Origin: JAYODW01 sp038116745
Lineage (GTDB): Bacteria > Pseudomonadota > Gammaproteobacteria > Ga0077536
DNA length: 64,000 nucleotides
Assembly: GCA_038116745.1 (NCBI GenBank)
Contig: JAYODW010000005.1
Location: 61,137-125,136 of the forward strand
Direction of reading: 5' to 3'
Shown: positions 16,711 through 25,206 of the stretch, one piece after another
How positions within the stretch are numbered: the first letter of the stretch is position 1
Layout of the letters: every line of letters starts with the position of its first letter
Made by a program: the position numbers and the translations under genes
Notes under the pieces: model-generated
What the model saw: only the letters and a program-made list of their open reading frames with translations
Told to the model about the DNA's origin: nothing
Database searches by the model: none

Positions 16711-18975
16711 GTGCTAAGTAAAGAACTCGAAGTGACTCTCAACATGGCGTTTAAAGACGCCAGGGAACAGCGTCACGAATTCATGACGGTGGAGCATCTC
16801 CTCCTCGCTCTCCTGGATAACCCCACCGCCGCCAAGGTGTTACGGGCCTGCGGTGCCGACATCAACGAGCTCAGGAAGCAGCTCAAAGACTTCATCAAAG
16901 ACAGTGCGCCGCTGCTTCCTGACGAGGAGGATCGCGACACGCAGCCGACCCTGGGATTCCAGCGGGTACTACAGCGCGCCGTCTTCCACGTGCAGTCTTC
17001 CGGCAAGAAGGAAGTTAATGGCGCAAATGTTCTAGTCGCCATCTTCGGCGAGCGCGAGTCGCATGCCGTTTACCTGTTGAACCGCCAGAACGTCGCCAGA
17101 CTGGACGTGGTGAACTGCATTTCTCATGGCGTCTCAAAAGTTGACGAGGAGGAAAACCAGGAGGAAAACGCTTCCTCTGGCGACGAGGAAGGCGAACAGG
17201 CCGAAAGCGGCAATAACGCACTGACTGCGTTCACAACGAATCTGAACGAACAGGCCGCCGCGGGCAAAATCGATCCGCTGATCGGACGTCAGGACGAGCT
17301 CGAGCGCACGGTCCAGATCCTCTGTCGCCGGCGCAAAAACAACCCCCTGTTTGTCGGAGAAGCCGGCGTCGGCAAAACCGCGATCGCCGAAGGGCTGGCC
17401 AAAAAAATTGTTGACGGTGAAGTGCCAGAAGTCATCGAAGACGCGACCATTTATGCGTTGGACCTGGGCGCGCTGCTGGCCGGCACGAAATACCGCGGAG
17501 ATTTCGAAAAACGCCTAAAGAACGTGCTGGCACAGCTCAAGAAAGAGCCGGGGGCGATACTTTTTATTGACGAGATTCACACCATCATCGGCGCCGGAGC
17601 CGCATCGGGTGGCGTGATGGACGCCTCCAATCTGATCAAACCCATGCTTGCTTCCGGCGAGCTGAAATGCATCGGTTCGACGACCTATCAGGAATACCGC
17701 GGCATTTTCGAGAAAGACCGGGCGCTGGCTCGACGCTTCCAGAAAATAGATGTAGGTGAACCCTCTGATGATGAGGCGGTGAAGATCCTGCAGGGGCTGA
17801 AATCAAGGTTCGAAGACCATCACGACGTGCGCTATACCAGTCAGGCCCTCCGATCGGCGGTCGAGCTGACTACCCGCTACATTAACGATCGCTATCAGCC
17901 CGATAAAGCGATCGACATCATTGATGAAGCCGGGGCTCGGCAGCGTCTGCTGCCGGCATCCAAGCGGCGAAAGACTGTCGGCGTCAACGACATCGAAGAG
18001 ATCGTTGCGAAGATTGCGCGCATCCCGCCCAAAGCCGTCACAAGCTCCGATCGCGATACGCTGAAGAACATCGAGCGTGACCTGAAGATGGTTGTGTTCG
18101 GTCAGGACGAGGCCATCAAAACGCTGGCCTCAGCCATTAAAATGTCTCGCTCCGGCCTTGGCCACAGCGAAAAACCGACCGGATCCTTCTTATTCGCGGG
18201 ACCCACAGGGGTGGGCAAAACCGAGGTTACGCGCCAGCTGGCACGAATTCTCGGTATTGAGCTGATCCGCTTCGACATGTCGGAGTACATGGAGCGCCAC
18301 ACGGTTTCGCGACTGATCGGAGCCCCGCCCGGCTATGTCGGCTATGACACAGGCGGACTGCTGACCGAAGCGGTGCACAAGCACCCTCACGCGGTGCTGC
18401 TGCTAGATGAAATGGAGAAAGCCCACCCGGATGTGTTCAACATCCTGCTGCAGGTTATGGATCACGGCACCCTGACCGACACGAACGGCCGTAAAACTGA
18501 TTTCAGGAACGTGATTCTGGTGATGACGACCAATGCCGGCGCGGAACGCATGAGCCGGGCATCTGTTGGCTTTACCCGACAAGACCATAGTGCAGACGCG
18601 ACGGCTGAAATAAAGCGCCTGTTCAGCCCCGAATTCCGCAATCGTCTCGACGGCATCATTCAGTTCAATTCCCTGGCACCAGAAACCATCACACACGTCG
18701 TTGACAAGTTCCTCGTTGAACTGGAAACCCAGCTCGACAGTAAGAAGGTGACCATGGACGTCGACGCATCCGCGCGCACCTGGCTGGCCGTCCATGGCTA
18801 TGACGGTGTCATGGGCGCTCGTCCAATGGCCCGTCTGATCCAGGAGAAAATCAAGCGCCCTCTTGCTGAAGAGCTGCTGTTCGGCCGCCTGGTTAACGGT
18901 GGACATATTGTGATCAGCGAAGTCAATGACGACATCGTGGTCGACGTCGAGTGCGAAACCGAGCAGACAACCTGA
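16711..18975 (+). CDS. clpA: ATP-dependent Clp protease ATP-binding subunit ClpA
   Basis: ClpA is the double-AAA+ unfoldase that feeds substrates to ClpP. I place the start at GTG 16711 behind GAGGA, giving 754 residues starting LSKELEVTLNMAF, close to the E. coli protein (758). An upstream in-frame start at 16606 would lie inside clpS. The Clp N-domain spans about residues 1-140, with an acidic linker near 150-170. Walker A of AAA-1 is GEAGVGKTA (about 217) and of AAA-2 is GPTGVGKTE (about 497). The ClpP-docking tripeptide region reads SVGFTRQDHS, i.e. VGF where E. coli has IGL. Confidence 0.96.
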   Translation: MLSKELEVTLNMAFKDAREQRHEFMTVEHLLLALLDNPTAAKVLRACGADINELRKQLKDFIKDSAPLLPDEEDRDTQPTLGFQRVLQRAVFHVQSSGKKEVNGANVLVAIFGERESHAVYLLNRQNVARLDVVNCISHGVSKVDEEENQEENASSGDEEGEQAESGNNALTAFTTNLNEQAAAGKIDPLIGRQDELERTVQILCRRRKNNPLFVGEAGVGKTAIAEGLAKKIVDGEVPEVIEDATIYALDLGALLAGTKYRGDFEKRLKNVLAQLKKEPGAILFIDEIHTIIGAGAASGGVMDASNLIKPMLASGELKCIGSTTYQEYRGIFEKDRALARRFQKIDVGEPSDDEAVKILQGLKSRFEDHHDVRYTSQALRSAVELTTRYINDRYQPDKAIDIIDEAGARQRLLPASKRRKTVGVNDIEEIVAKIARIPPKAVTSSDRDTLKNIERDLKMVVFGQDEAIKTLASAIKMSRSGLGHSEKPTGSFLFAGPTGVGKTEVTRQLARILGIELIRFDMSEYMERHTVSRLIGAPPGYVGYDTGGLLTEAVHKHPHAVLLLDEMEKAHPDVFNILLQVMDHGTLTDTNGRKTDFRNVILVMTTNAGAERMSRASVGFTRQDHSADATAEIKRLFSPEFRNRLDGIIQFNSLAPETITHVVDKFLVELETQLDSKKVTMDVDASARTWLAVHGYDGVMGARPMARLIQEKIKRPLAEELLFGRLVNGGHIVISEVNDDIVVDVECETEQTT

Positions 18976-19070
18976 GCGCCCGAGCTACCCGGCTAACGGA
19001 TGCACAGCATCGTTAGTACTGCGCTCCGCTGAGACTCGACGCAGTCAGAGACGAGACTGGAGATGAGCAC

Positions 19071-19583
19071 ATGACCCAGGTGAGCCAACCCCAGGGAGAG
19101 CGTGTTTTTCGGGAAACATTTGGCCGCTATTACGAGGACTTTGAGGCTGGCGACCGCTATGAGCATCGTCCGGGCAGGACGATATCGGAAGCCGACAATA
19201 CATGGTTCACCCTGCTGACCATGAACACCCACCCCCTCCACTTTGACCGCGAATACGCCAGCGCATCGGAGTTCGGCCAGCTTCTGGTTAACAGTGCGTT
19301 CACGGTTGCGCTCGTCGTGGGCATGAGCGTGAGCGATGTCAGTCAGAAAGCGATCGCCAACCTGGGCTGGAAAGAAATCAAGCTACCCGCGCCAGTCTTC
19401 GTCGGCGACACGCTTTACGGCGAGTCACTAGTCCTCGAAAAACGAGAATCACGGTCTCGCCCGACGGCTGGGCTTGTCTCGGTCAGAACTTGGGGGAAAA
19501 AACAGGACGGGACGATCGTCTGCGAATTCGACCGCACCATGCTGGTCCCCAAACGCGGTCACGCGGTCGAAGACAGGCTGTAA
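19071..19583 (+). CDS. MaoC-family dehydratase (hot-dog fold)
   Basis: MaoC-type hydratases add or remove water from enoyl- or hydroxyacyl-thioesters. The 170-residue single hot-dog protein contains a motif resembling the hydratase-2 pattern (ISEADNTWFTLLTMNTHPLHFD), with an aspartate and histidine in catalytic positions, and a conserved FVGDTLYGES strand. Substrate is unknown; mesaconyl-CoA/beta-methylmalyl-CoA-type hydratases have this general sequence character. It stands alone on plus after clpA and converges on argA. A GGAG lies about 10 nt before the ATG. Confidence 0.82.
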   Translation: MTQVSQPQGERVFRETFGRYYEDFEAGDRYEHRPGRTISEADNTWFTLLTMNTHPLHFDREYASASEFGQLLVNSAFTVALVVGMSVSDVSQKAIANLGWKEIKLPAPVFVGDTLYGESLVLEKRESRSRPTAGLVSVRTWGKKQDGTIVCEFDRTMLVPKRGHAVEDRL

Positions 19584-19616
19584 GCGTTTCTCATCGAGCC
19601 GGTGCCCGTGCACCAG

Positions 19617-20939
19617 TCAGGGTAAGGTTTTTATCAGCACGCTCGAGTTTCGCTCCGCGTTGTAAAGTGCGCGCCTTTCCCGAGGGAGGCTGTCCGGTCC
19701 TGCTGCCCGGTAACCCCGCTCGCTAAACCACTGAGCAGCCTGCGTCGTCAGGACAAAGACCTGTTTCTGGCCCCTGTCCTGCGCCCGCTTTTCGAGTTCA
19801 TCAAGCAGCAGGTCGCCGAATTGACTGCCGCGATAATCAGGATGAACGGCGATACAGGCAACCTCCGCACTATCAGCGCCGGATACCTCAAGCAGCGCCC
19901 CGCACGCGACAACAGTATTGTCACGTACCATCACCAAAAACGAATCAATCTCGCTTTCCAGCTTTTCTCGCGATCGGCGCACCAGGACCCCACTTTCTTC
20001 CAGCGGCGCGATCAAGGCCAGAATTCCGGCGACATCGTCGACTTTGGCGCCACGCAGCTGATCGAACGGTGCACTGCTGACCAGCGTCCCTACTCCATCG
20101 CGCGTAAAAAGCTCGCGCAGCAACACGCCATCGACAGCGTGATTAACAATGTGAACCCGCTCTACCCCAAGCTGACAGGCTCTGGCAGACAGCTCAAGGA
20201 GCTCAAAATTTTCTGACCCGCGCACCTGCATCTCGCGCAGCTCGCGCGCTTCTTTCAAGGTCAGCTGGCGCCGCAGCACACCATCTTCACCACAGATCCC
20301 ATCTGCCGTGCAGACCAACAGCAGCTTTGCGGCCTTCAGTTCAACCGCCACCGCGGCAGCGAGGTCGGCCGCGCGCAGGTTGTACAGTTCCCCTGTTGGC
20401 GAGAAGCCGACCGGCGGGAGCAGCACTATCTCCCCATTTCCCAAACGCGATTCAATCGCAGGCCGATCAATGCTGCGCACCACACCGGTAAACATAAGGT
20501 CTACACCGGCAATGACGCCTGCCGGACGCGCGATGACGAAATTTCCGCCGGCCACACGGGCTGGATTCGCGCCACCGCCCACACTGCTACCCGCCGAAGA
20601 GAACAAGGCCTCGATGGTCAAACGCAGACTACCGGCCACATCACGTACCGCGTCCATCGCCTCGCGATTGCTGGCTCTCAGCTCACCTACAACCTGCGTC
20701 TCTATCTGCAGCTCGAGGAGCCTTGCATCGATTTGAGGTCTCGCTCCGAACACCACCACCAGCCGGATCCCGACCGACGCGAGAAGCACCAGATCCCGGA
20801 TCACATTGCTCAGCCCGGTGTCCGCAATGGCCACACCATCAAGGTACACGACGAAGGTTTTACCGCGATGCCGCCTGAAATAAGGCGATACCTGCCGCAG
20901 CCAGGCAACAGCGGCGTCAGCGTTGGATGCGTCATTCAT
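19617..20939 (-). CDS. argA: Amino-acid N-acetyltransferase (N-acetylglutamate synthase)
   Basis: ArgA makes N-acetylglutamate, the first step of arginine synthesis. The 440-residue protein has the two-part ArgA form: an amino-acid-kinase-like N-terminal half (about residues 20-285, starting FRRHRGKTFVVYLDG), which normally binds the arginine feedback inhibitor, and a C-terminal GNAT acetyltransferase domain (about 290-440) with the acetyl-CoA loop VHPDYRGSQFGDLLLDELE and AQWFSERGYRAA. Length matches the classical enzyme of gammaproteobacteria. Confidence 0.95.
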   Translation of the reverse strand: MNDASNADAAVAWLRQVSPYFRRHRGKTFVVYLDGVAIADTGLSNVIRDLVLLASVGIRLVVVFGARPQIDARLLELQIETQVVGELRASNREAMDAVRDVAGSLRLTIEALFSSAGSSVGGGANPARVAGGNFVIARPAGVIAGVDLMFTGVVRSIDRPAIESRLGNGEIVLLPPVGFSPTGELYNLRAADLAAAVAVELKAAKLLLVCTADGICGEDGVLRRQLTLKEARELREMQVRGSENFELLELSARACQLGVERVHIVNHAVDGVLLRELFTRDGVGTLVSSAPFDQLRGAKVDDVAGILALIAPLEESGVLVRRSREKLESEIDSFLVMVRDNTVVACGALLEVSGADSAEVACIAVHPDYRGSQFGDLLLDELEKRAQDRGQKQVFVLTTQAAQWFSERGYRAAGPDSLPRERRALYNAERNSSVLIKTLP

Positions 20940-21337
20940 AGCGCCGAACCTTTGTCATCTCGTTCCGATCAGTCTTCCGCGGTGCCGGTGATGGATCCTC
21001 TGCGCGTTGAGCGATCCATCCTCACCCCTTCCAGGCAATTCCCTATAACAATCTGGTTCCGGCAATCAGAGACCCTTTGCGCGGTCAGCCCATTCTCCGT
21101 CATCGGAACCGTGCACTCTTAACGCGGTATATCCTCAACACACTCTTCTGGACATTCCGCCCATGCTCATTCCGTCAGTGCCCATCGCATGACCTTCCTG
21201 GTCGTATTTTAGTACGCCGCTACACCTCGGCCAGACCGGACACGGCAGAGTTACCAACGACGCTCCGCAGAACAAGCGCTATCATTGCCGCCCTTCCAAG
21301 CACGACAATCGACAGCAGATCCGCGGAGCACACAGTC
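20940..21337. promoter_or_regulatory. Divergent argA/ilvD intergenic region with an 8-bp inverted repeat
   Basis: The 398-base region separates two divergent amino-acid biosynthesis genes and holds no convincing ORF. At 20990-20997 and 21013-21020 it carries exact inverted half-sites GATGGATC and GATCCATC with a 15-base spacer, nearer to argA. This could be a regulator-binding site or a leader hairpin. It does not obviously match an ArgR box. A possible -10 TATCAT for ilvD lies at 21280. Confidence 0.4.
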
Positions 21338-23020
21338 ATGGAACACAAACTGAATCGAGTGAGTGAACGTATCACCCAGCCGCGGGCCCAGGGCGCCTCT
21401 CAGGCGATGCTTTATGCCACCGGCCTGACTGAAAAAGACCTCGAAAAAGCGCAGGTTGGCATCGGCAGCGTCTGGTATGAAGGCAATCCCTGCAACATGC
21501 ATCTGCTGGATCTTGCCGAGGCCGTGAAAACCGGGGTTCAGGAAGCCGGTCTGGTCGGAATGCGTTTCAACACTGTGGGCGTGAGCGACGGGATTTCAAT
21601 GGGAACCCGCGGCATGAGCTACTCCCTGCAGTCGCGTGATCTGATAGCCGACTCAATTGAAACGATCATGGGAGGCCAATGGTACGACGCCAATATTTCA
21701 ATTCCCGGTTGTGACAAAAACATGCCTGGTTGCCTTATGGCCATGGCGCGCCTGAATCGCCCCGCGCTCATGGTTTACGGCGGCACGATAAAGCCGGGCT
21801 ACTCCCGCGGCGGACAAGCCATCGACATCGTGTCGGCGTTCCAGAGCTACGGTGCCTATATCGCCGGTAGCATCGACGACTCCGAACGTCAGGACATCGT
21901 GCGCAATGCCTGCCCCGGGGCAGGCGCCTGTGGCGGTATGTACACGGCGAACACCATGGCCTGCGCAATCGAGGCCCTGGGGATGTCCCTACCCTACAGC
22001 TCCTCAACGCCTGCCGTTGACCCCGGCAAACTGGAAGAATGCCGCCAGGCAGGCCATGCGGTGCGGTACCTTCTGCAGAACGACATCAAACCGAGCGACA
22101 TCATGACGCGGGCCGCTTTTGAAAACGCAATGGTCGTCGTGTCTGCCCTCGGAGGCTCGACCAACGCGGTGCTGCATCTGATAGCCATGGCCCGCGCTAT
22201 CGGGATTGAACTGACGATCGATGATTTCCAGGCAGTCAGCGACAGGGTGCCTTTCCTGGCAGACCTCAAACCCAGCGGCCTGTATGTGATGGAGGACGTG
22301 CACAAGATCGGCGGCACGCCCGCCATACTCAAGTTCCTGCTCGAAGAAGAGCTGATAGACGGCAGCTGTCTGACGGTAACGGGCAAGACACTGGCCGAGA
22401 ATTTAGAGGACAAACCAGGGCTCAGCGCGGGTCAGCAGGTCATCCGGCCGATGAGCAACCCGATCAAGGAAACGGGACACATTCAGATCCTGAAAGGCAA
22501 TCTGGCACCCGGTGGAGCTGTTGCAAAGATTACGGGCAAAGAAGGTCTGCGGTTCTCCGGGCCTGCCCGCGTCTATGACTGCGAAGAAGACATGCTCGCG
22601 GGTCTGGAAAACAAGGAGATCAACCGCGGAGACGTTGTCATCATTCGCTACGAGGGGCCCAAAGGCGGTCCCGGCATGCCCGAAATGCTGACACCGACCT
22701 CGGCCATCATGGGTGCAGGGCTCGGAGAGCACGTAGCGCTCATCACCGACGGTCGTTTCTCCGGCGGTTCCCATGGTTTTATCGTCGGCCACGTCGTGCC
22801 CGAAGCGCAGGAAGGCGGTCCTATCGCCCTGGTACGTAACGGAGACGTGGTCACACTCGATGCCGAGCTCAATCAGATCGATGTTGCGGTCAGTGAGGGC
22901 GAACTGGAGCAGCGTCGCAGCGCCTGGGAGGCGCCACCGTACAAGTCGACTCGGGGCACGCTATACAAGTACATCAAGAATGTGCGAAACGCCTCAGAGG
23001 GCTGTGTGACGGATGAGTAA
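21338..23020 (+). CDS. ilvD: Dihydroxy-acid dehydratase
   Basis: IlvD dehydrates 2,3-dihydroxy-isovalerate and its methyl homologue in valine, isoleucine and leucine synthesis. From the ATG at 21338 (GGAG about 9 nt upstream) it has 560 residues and belongs to the shorter IlvD type, not the roughly 616-residue enteric type. Iron-sulfur and metal ligands are visible in GNPCNMHL, PGCDKNMPGC and PGAGACGGMYTANTMA. The serine-containing GRFSGGSHGFIVGH lies near residue 480. An open frame extends upstream to 21077 but shows no conservation. Confidence 0.96.
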   Translation: MEHKLNRVSERITQPRAQGASQAMLYATGLTEKDLEKAQVGIGSVWYEGNPCNMHLLDLAEAVKTGVQEAGLVGMRFNTVGVSDGISMGTRGMSYSLQSRDLIADSIETIMGGQWYDANISIPGCDKNMPGCLMAMARLNRPALMVYGGTIKPGYSRGGQAIDIVSAFQSYGAYIAGSIDDSERQDIVRNACPGAGACGGMYTANTMACAIEALGMSLPYSSSTPAVDPGKLEECRQAGHAVRYLLQNDIKPSDIMTRAAFENAMVVVSALGGSTNAVLHLIAMARAIGIELTIDDFQAVSDRVPFLADLKPSGLYVMEDVHKIGGTPAILKFLLEEELIDGSCLTVTGKTLAENLEDKPGLSAGQQVIRPMSNPIKETGHIQILKGNLAPGGAVAKITGKEGLRFSGPARVYDCEEDMLAGLENKEINRGDVVIIRYEGPKGGPGMPEMLTPTSAIMGAGLGEHVALITDGRFSGGSHGFIVGHVVPEAQEGGPIALVRNGDVVTLDAELNQIDVAVSEGELEQRRSAWEAPPYKSTRGTLYKYIKNVRNASEGCVTDE

Positions 23021-23035
23021 ACGCGCCGAACGCCC

Positions 23036-23695
23036 TCACATCTCCTGACGATACCGCTCGTAATACTGAAGCACACGGCGGACGTAGGTCTGAGTCTCCT
23101 CGTAGGGGGGGATCTTGCGACCGTACCTGATGACGGCGTTTTCCCCTGCGTTGTAGGCGGCCAGCGCCAGGGAAAGATCGTCGTCGAACATCTGCAGCAA
23201 GTCCCGCAGGTAGCGAGTCCCTCCGTTAAGGTTTGCTGCAGGGTCATGGCGATTGCGCACACCGTAGCGCTGGGCAGTCGCCGGCATCAGCTGCATCAAC
23301 CCGACCGCTCCCGCTTTCGATACCGCGTCAGGGTTGTAGGAGGATTCGGCGGTGATCACCGCGTGCAGCAACGCGGGCGGCAGTTCATGCTGCGCAGCCA
23401 CGCTGGCGATAGTCGGTGCAAATTTCTTGCGATTAACTGAAGCGCCGGCGTAGCTTCGCGCCGGCTCCCGCCAGCCTTTCCATGTGTGGACCAGTTTCTT
23501 ATAACCCTTGTGGTCCGGGCGATCGGTGAAATAACTGCGCCCGTACCTGTCGACATACTTATAAATGTCGGCAACAGCTGTCGTTGACAGCAAGGCAATC
23601 AGCACACCAACCAGCCCAACTGCGCTCCCGCGTCTCACCATCCTGCAGATCCACCTCACCGCTGCGTCATCTGACTCCGGGATATACGGCCTCAA
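23036..23695 (-). CDS. Exported lytic transglycosylase with DUF4124 N-domain
   Basis: The protein has 219 residues, with a hydrophobic export segment at about 23-43 (VGLVGVLIALLSTTAVADIYK). A DUF4124-like segment follows (YKYVDRYGRSYFTDRPDHKGY), then an SLT lysozyme-fold domain from about residue 95. The catalytic Glu is in AVITAESSYNPDAVSKAGA, followed by GLMQLMPATAQRYG and AAYNAGENAV. Such enzymes cleave peptidoglycan glycan strands in the periplasm with 1,6-anhydro product formation. Its first codons overlap the end of pgpA by 29 nt. A later start at the ATG for MVRRGS is possible. Confidence 0.9.
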   Translation of the reverse strand: MRPYIPESDDAAVRWICRMVRRGSAVGLVGVLIALLSTTAVADIYKYVDRYGRSYFTDRPDHKGYKKLVHTWKGWREPARSYAGASVNRKKFAPTIASVAAQHELPPALLHAVITAESSYNPDAVSKAGAVGLMQLMPATAQRYGVRNRHDPAANLNGGTRYLRDLLQMFDDDLSLALAAYNAGENAVIRYGRKIPPYEETQTYVRRVLQYYERYRQEM

Positions 23696-24179
23696 ATCCC
23701 AGAACTAGCACTACCGCATACACTGCTGCAGCCAGATCGTCGAGCATGATCCCAAAGCCACCGCCCACCCTGCTATCGAGCAGACGAATGGGCCAGGGTT
23801 TGAGAATGTCAAAAAACCTGAACGCCACAAAGCCCGCCAGCAGAGATTCCAGGCTTCCGTTACTGAACCCTGCAACTACCAGAAATCCGACGACCTCATC
23901 CAGAACAATAGCCCCGTGGTCATGTACCCCTGACGCGCGCGCGGTCCTGCCGCACAGGGGCGCACCCACAACGAAGAGCACAGCTGTCACGCACCAGAAG
24001 ATTCCCGGAGTTGTGTACGAAAGCGGTAGGTACACGACAATTCCAGCGAGCGTTCCGAAAGTACCCGGCGCCCACGGCGACAAGCCGGTGCCACCGCCCA
24101 GCGCCAGAAAATGGCCGGGGTCACAAAGCCACGCCGCATCGGGTCTGAGCGCCTGCGCGTCCACGCCTTCCTTGCTCAT
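23667..24179 (-). CDS. pgpA: Phosphatidylglycerophosphatase A
   Basis: PgpA dephosphorylates phosphatidylglycerophosphate to phosphatidylglycerol in the inner membrane. The 170-residue membrane protein shows the family blocks GGGTGLSPWAPGTFGTLAG near residue 28, HDHGAIVLDEVVGF near residue 86 and RFFDILKPWPIRLLD near residue 121, the acidic and basic residues of the active site. Its ATG overlaps the stop of the VKOR gene upstream as ATGA. Usually pgpA follows thiL; here it does not. Confidence 0.94.
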   Translation of the reverse strand: MSKEGVDAQALRPDAAWLCDPGHFLALGGGTGLSPWAPGTFGTLAGIVVYLPLSYTTPGIFWCVTAVLFVVGAPLCGRTARASGVHDHGAIVLDEVVGFLVVAGFSNGSLESLLAGFVAFRFFDILKPWPIRLLDSRVGGGFGIMLDDLAAAVYAVVLVLGFEAVYPGVR

Positions 24180-25072
24180 GGAGCGGGTAGCTCCCCGTCG
24201 AAGGCCGTGATCCGTGCCAACGCCGATGGCATCAGCACACGTTCGATGCTGCGCCCGTCAATTCTCCAGGTCGGATATTTCCTGATGTCGGCCATCTCAC
24301 ACTCGGTCGCACGCGGCCCTCGGGGTCCATGCGGCGCACACTCTACATAGGGAAGCTGATCGGCGGCGCCGCCAAACAAAGCCTTCTGCTGTTGACAATG
24401 GGGGCACCAGCTAGCGCCATAAAAGCGCGCACCTCGCTCGGTAAGATGCGTCGCCAGCGCGGCCAGCGCAGGATCGGCAGGGGCGGTCCGGGCAAACCAA
24501 CCGCTCGCGCTTGCGTGCATCGCCAGGGCGATGACGACCGGAGCCCCCAGGGCGGCGACGCGGTATGTGCGCGTCACCTGCTGCCGAACACCCCGCAGGC
24601 TGAGTACAAATGCTACCGCCATCAGACCCAGCGAGGTCATGCAGTACATGCAGACGGCCTTGATGAAAAAGACCGATACCGCCGCGAGGTAAAGGCTGAC
24701 TCCGAACCCGGTACTCGCGAGCAGGAACGCGTAACGCGTCCTGTGCCCGACTTGTTTGACATTCAGCGCGACAAAGCCGAGCGCAAGATAGGTCAGGCAT
24801 CCCCAGAGAACCAGCGGAACACCGAGAAAGCGCGACCACGGGCTTGCCTGCACAACGTCACAGCCCGAACCGGCGCCGCAGTAGGGCAATGCATCATCGA
24901 CCTGCAGCCCCCATAGCATGACAAACGTCAGCAGCGCTCCGGCCAGAGAGACGACGGTCAGAGGTACATCCCACGCCGGAATTCCGGCGGGCGCTGTCGC
25001 TTCGCCCCCGGCTGCGGCTACCCCTTTCCCGTCGTTGCGCTGACGTTCTGCCCTGGCGTGCTTCTTTCCCAT
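24176..25072 (-). CDS. Vitamin K epoxide reductase (VKOR)-thioredoxin-like fusion
   Basis: This bacterial VKOR homologue is an inner-membrane quinone-coupled enzyme that can re-oxidise periplasmic disulfide carriers, functionally analogous to DsbB. From the ATG at 25072 (298 residues) it shows four to five helices. The loop cysteines are C65/C71 (PYCGAGSGCDVV), the active-site CMYC is C141-C144, and a C-terminal thioredoxin-like domain has WCPHC (C223/C226). That domain is the built-in partner found in many VKOR fusions. An in-frame ATG at 25102 adds 10 residues. Electron donors are not shown by the sequence. Confidence 0.9.
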   Translation of the reverse strand: MGKKHARAERQRNDGKGVAAAGGEATAPAGIPAWDVPLTVVSLAGALLTFVMLWGLQVDDALPYCGAGSGCDVVQASPWSRFLGVPLVLWGCLTYLALGFVALNVKQVGHRTRYAFLLASTGFGVSLYLAAVSVFFIKAVCMYCMTSLGLMAVAFVLSLRGVRQQVTRTYRVAALGAPVVIALAMHASASGWFARTAPADPALAALATHLTERGARFYGASWCPHCQQQKALFGGAADQLPYVECAPHGPRGPRATECEMADIRKYPTWRIDGRSIERVLMPSALARITAFDGELPAP

Positions 25073-25206
25073 ATCAGAGACCTGTCCCATTTGAAGCGGC
25101 ACTATCTGGGAGCTCAGGGTTTTACCCTCGCCGTCAACCCATTGCCGCGGCCGCCTCAGCTTAAAGTAGACTCGTCCAGTCCAACAGCTGACTCAACAAA
25201 TTGCGC

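Noticed and set aside
21077..21337. N-terminal extension of IlvD from 21077
   Set aside because: Conserved sequence begins after the ATG at 21338, which has a GGAG site; the extension is unconserved and would remove the leader.
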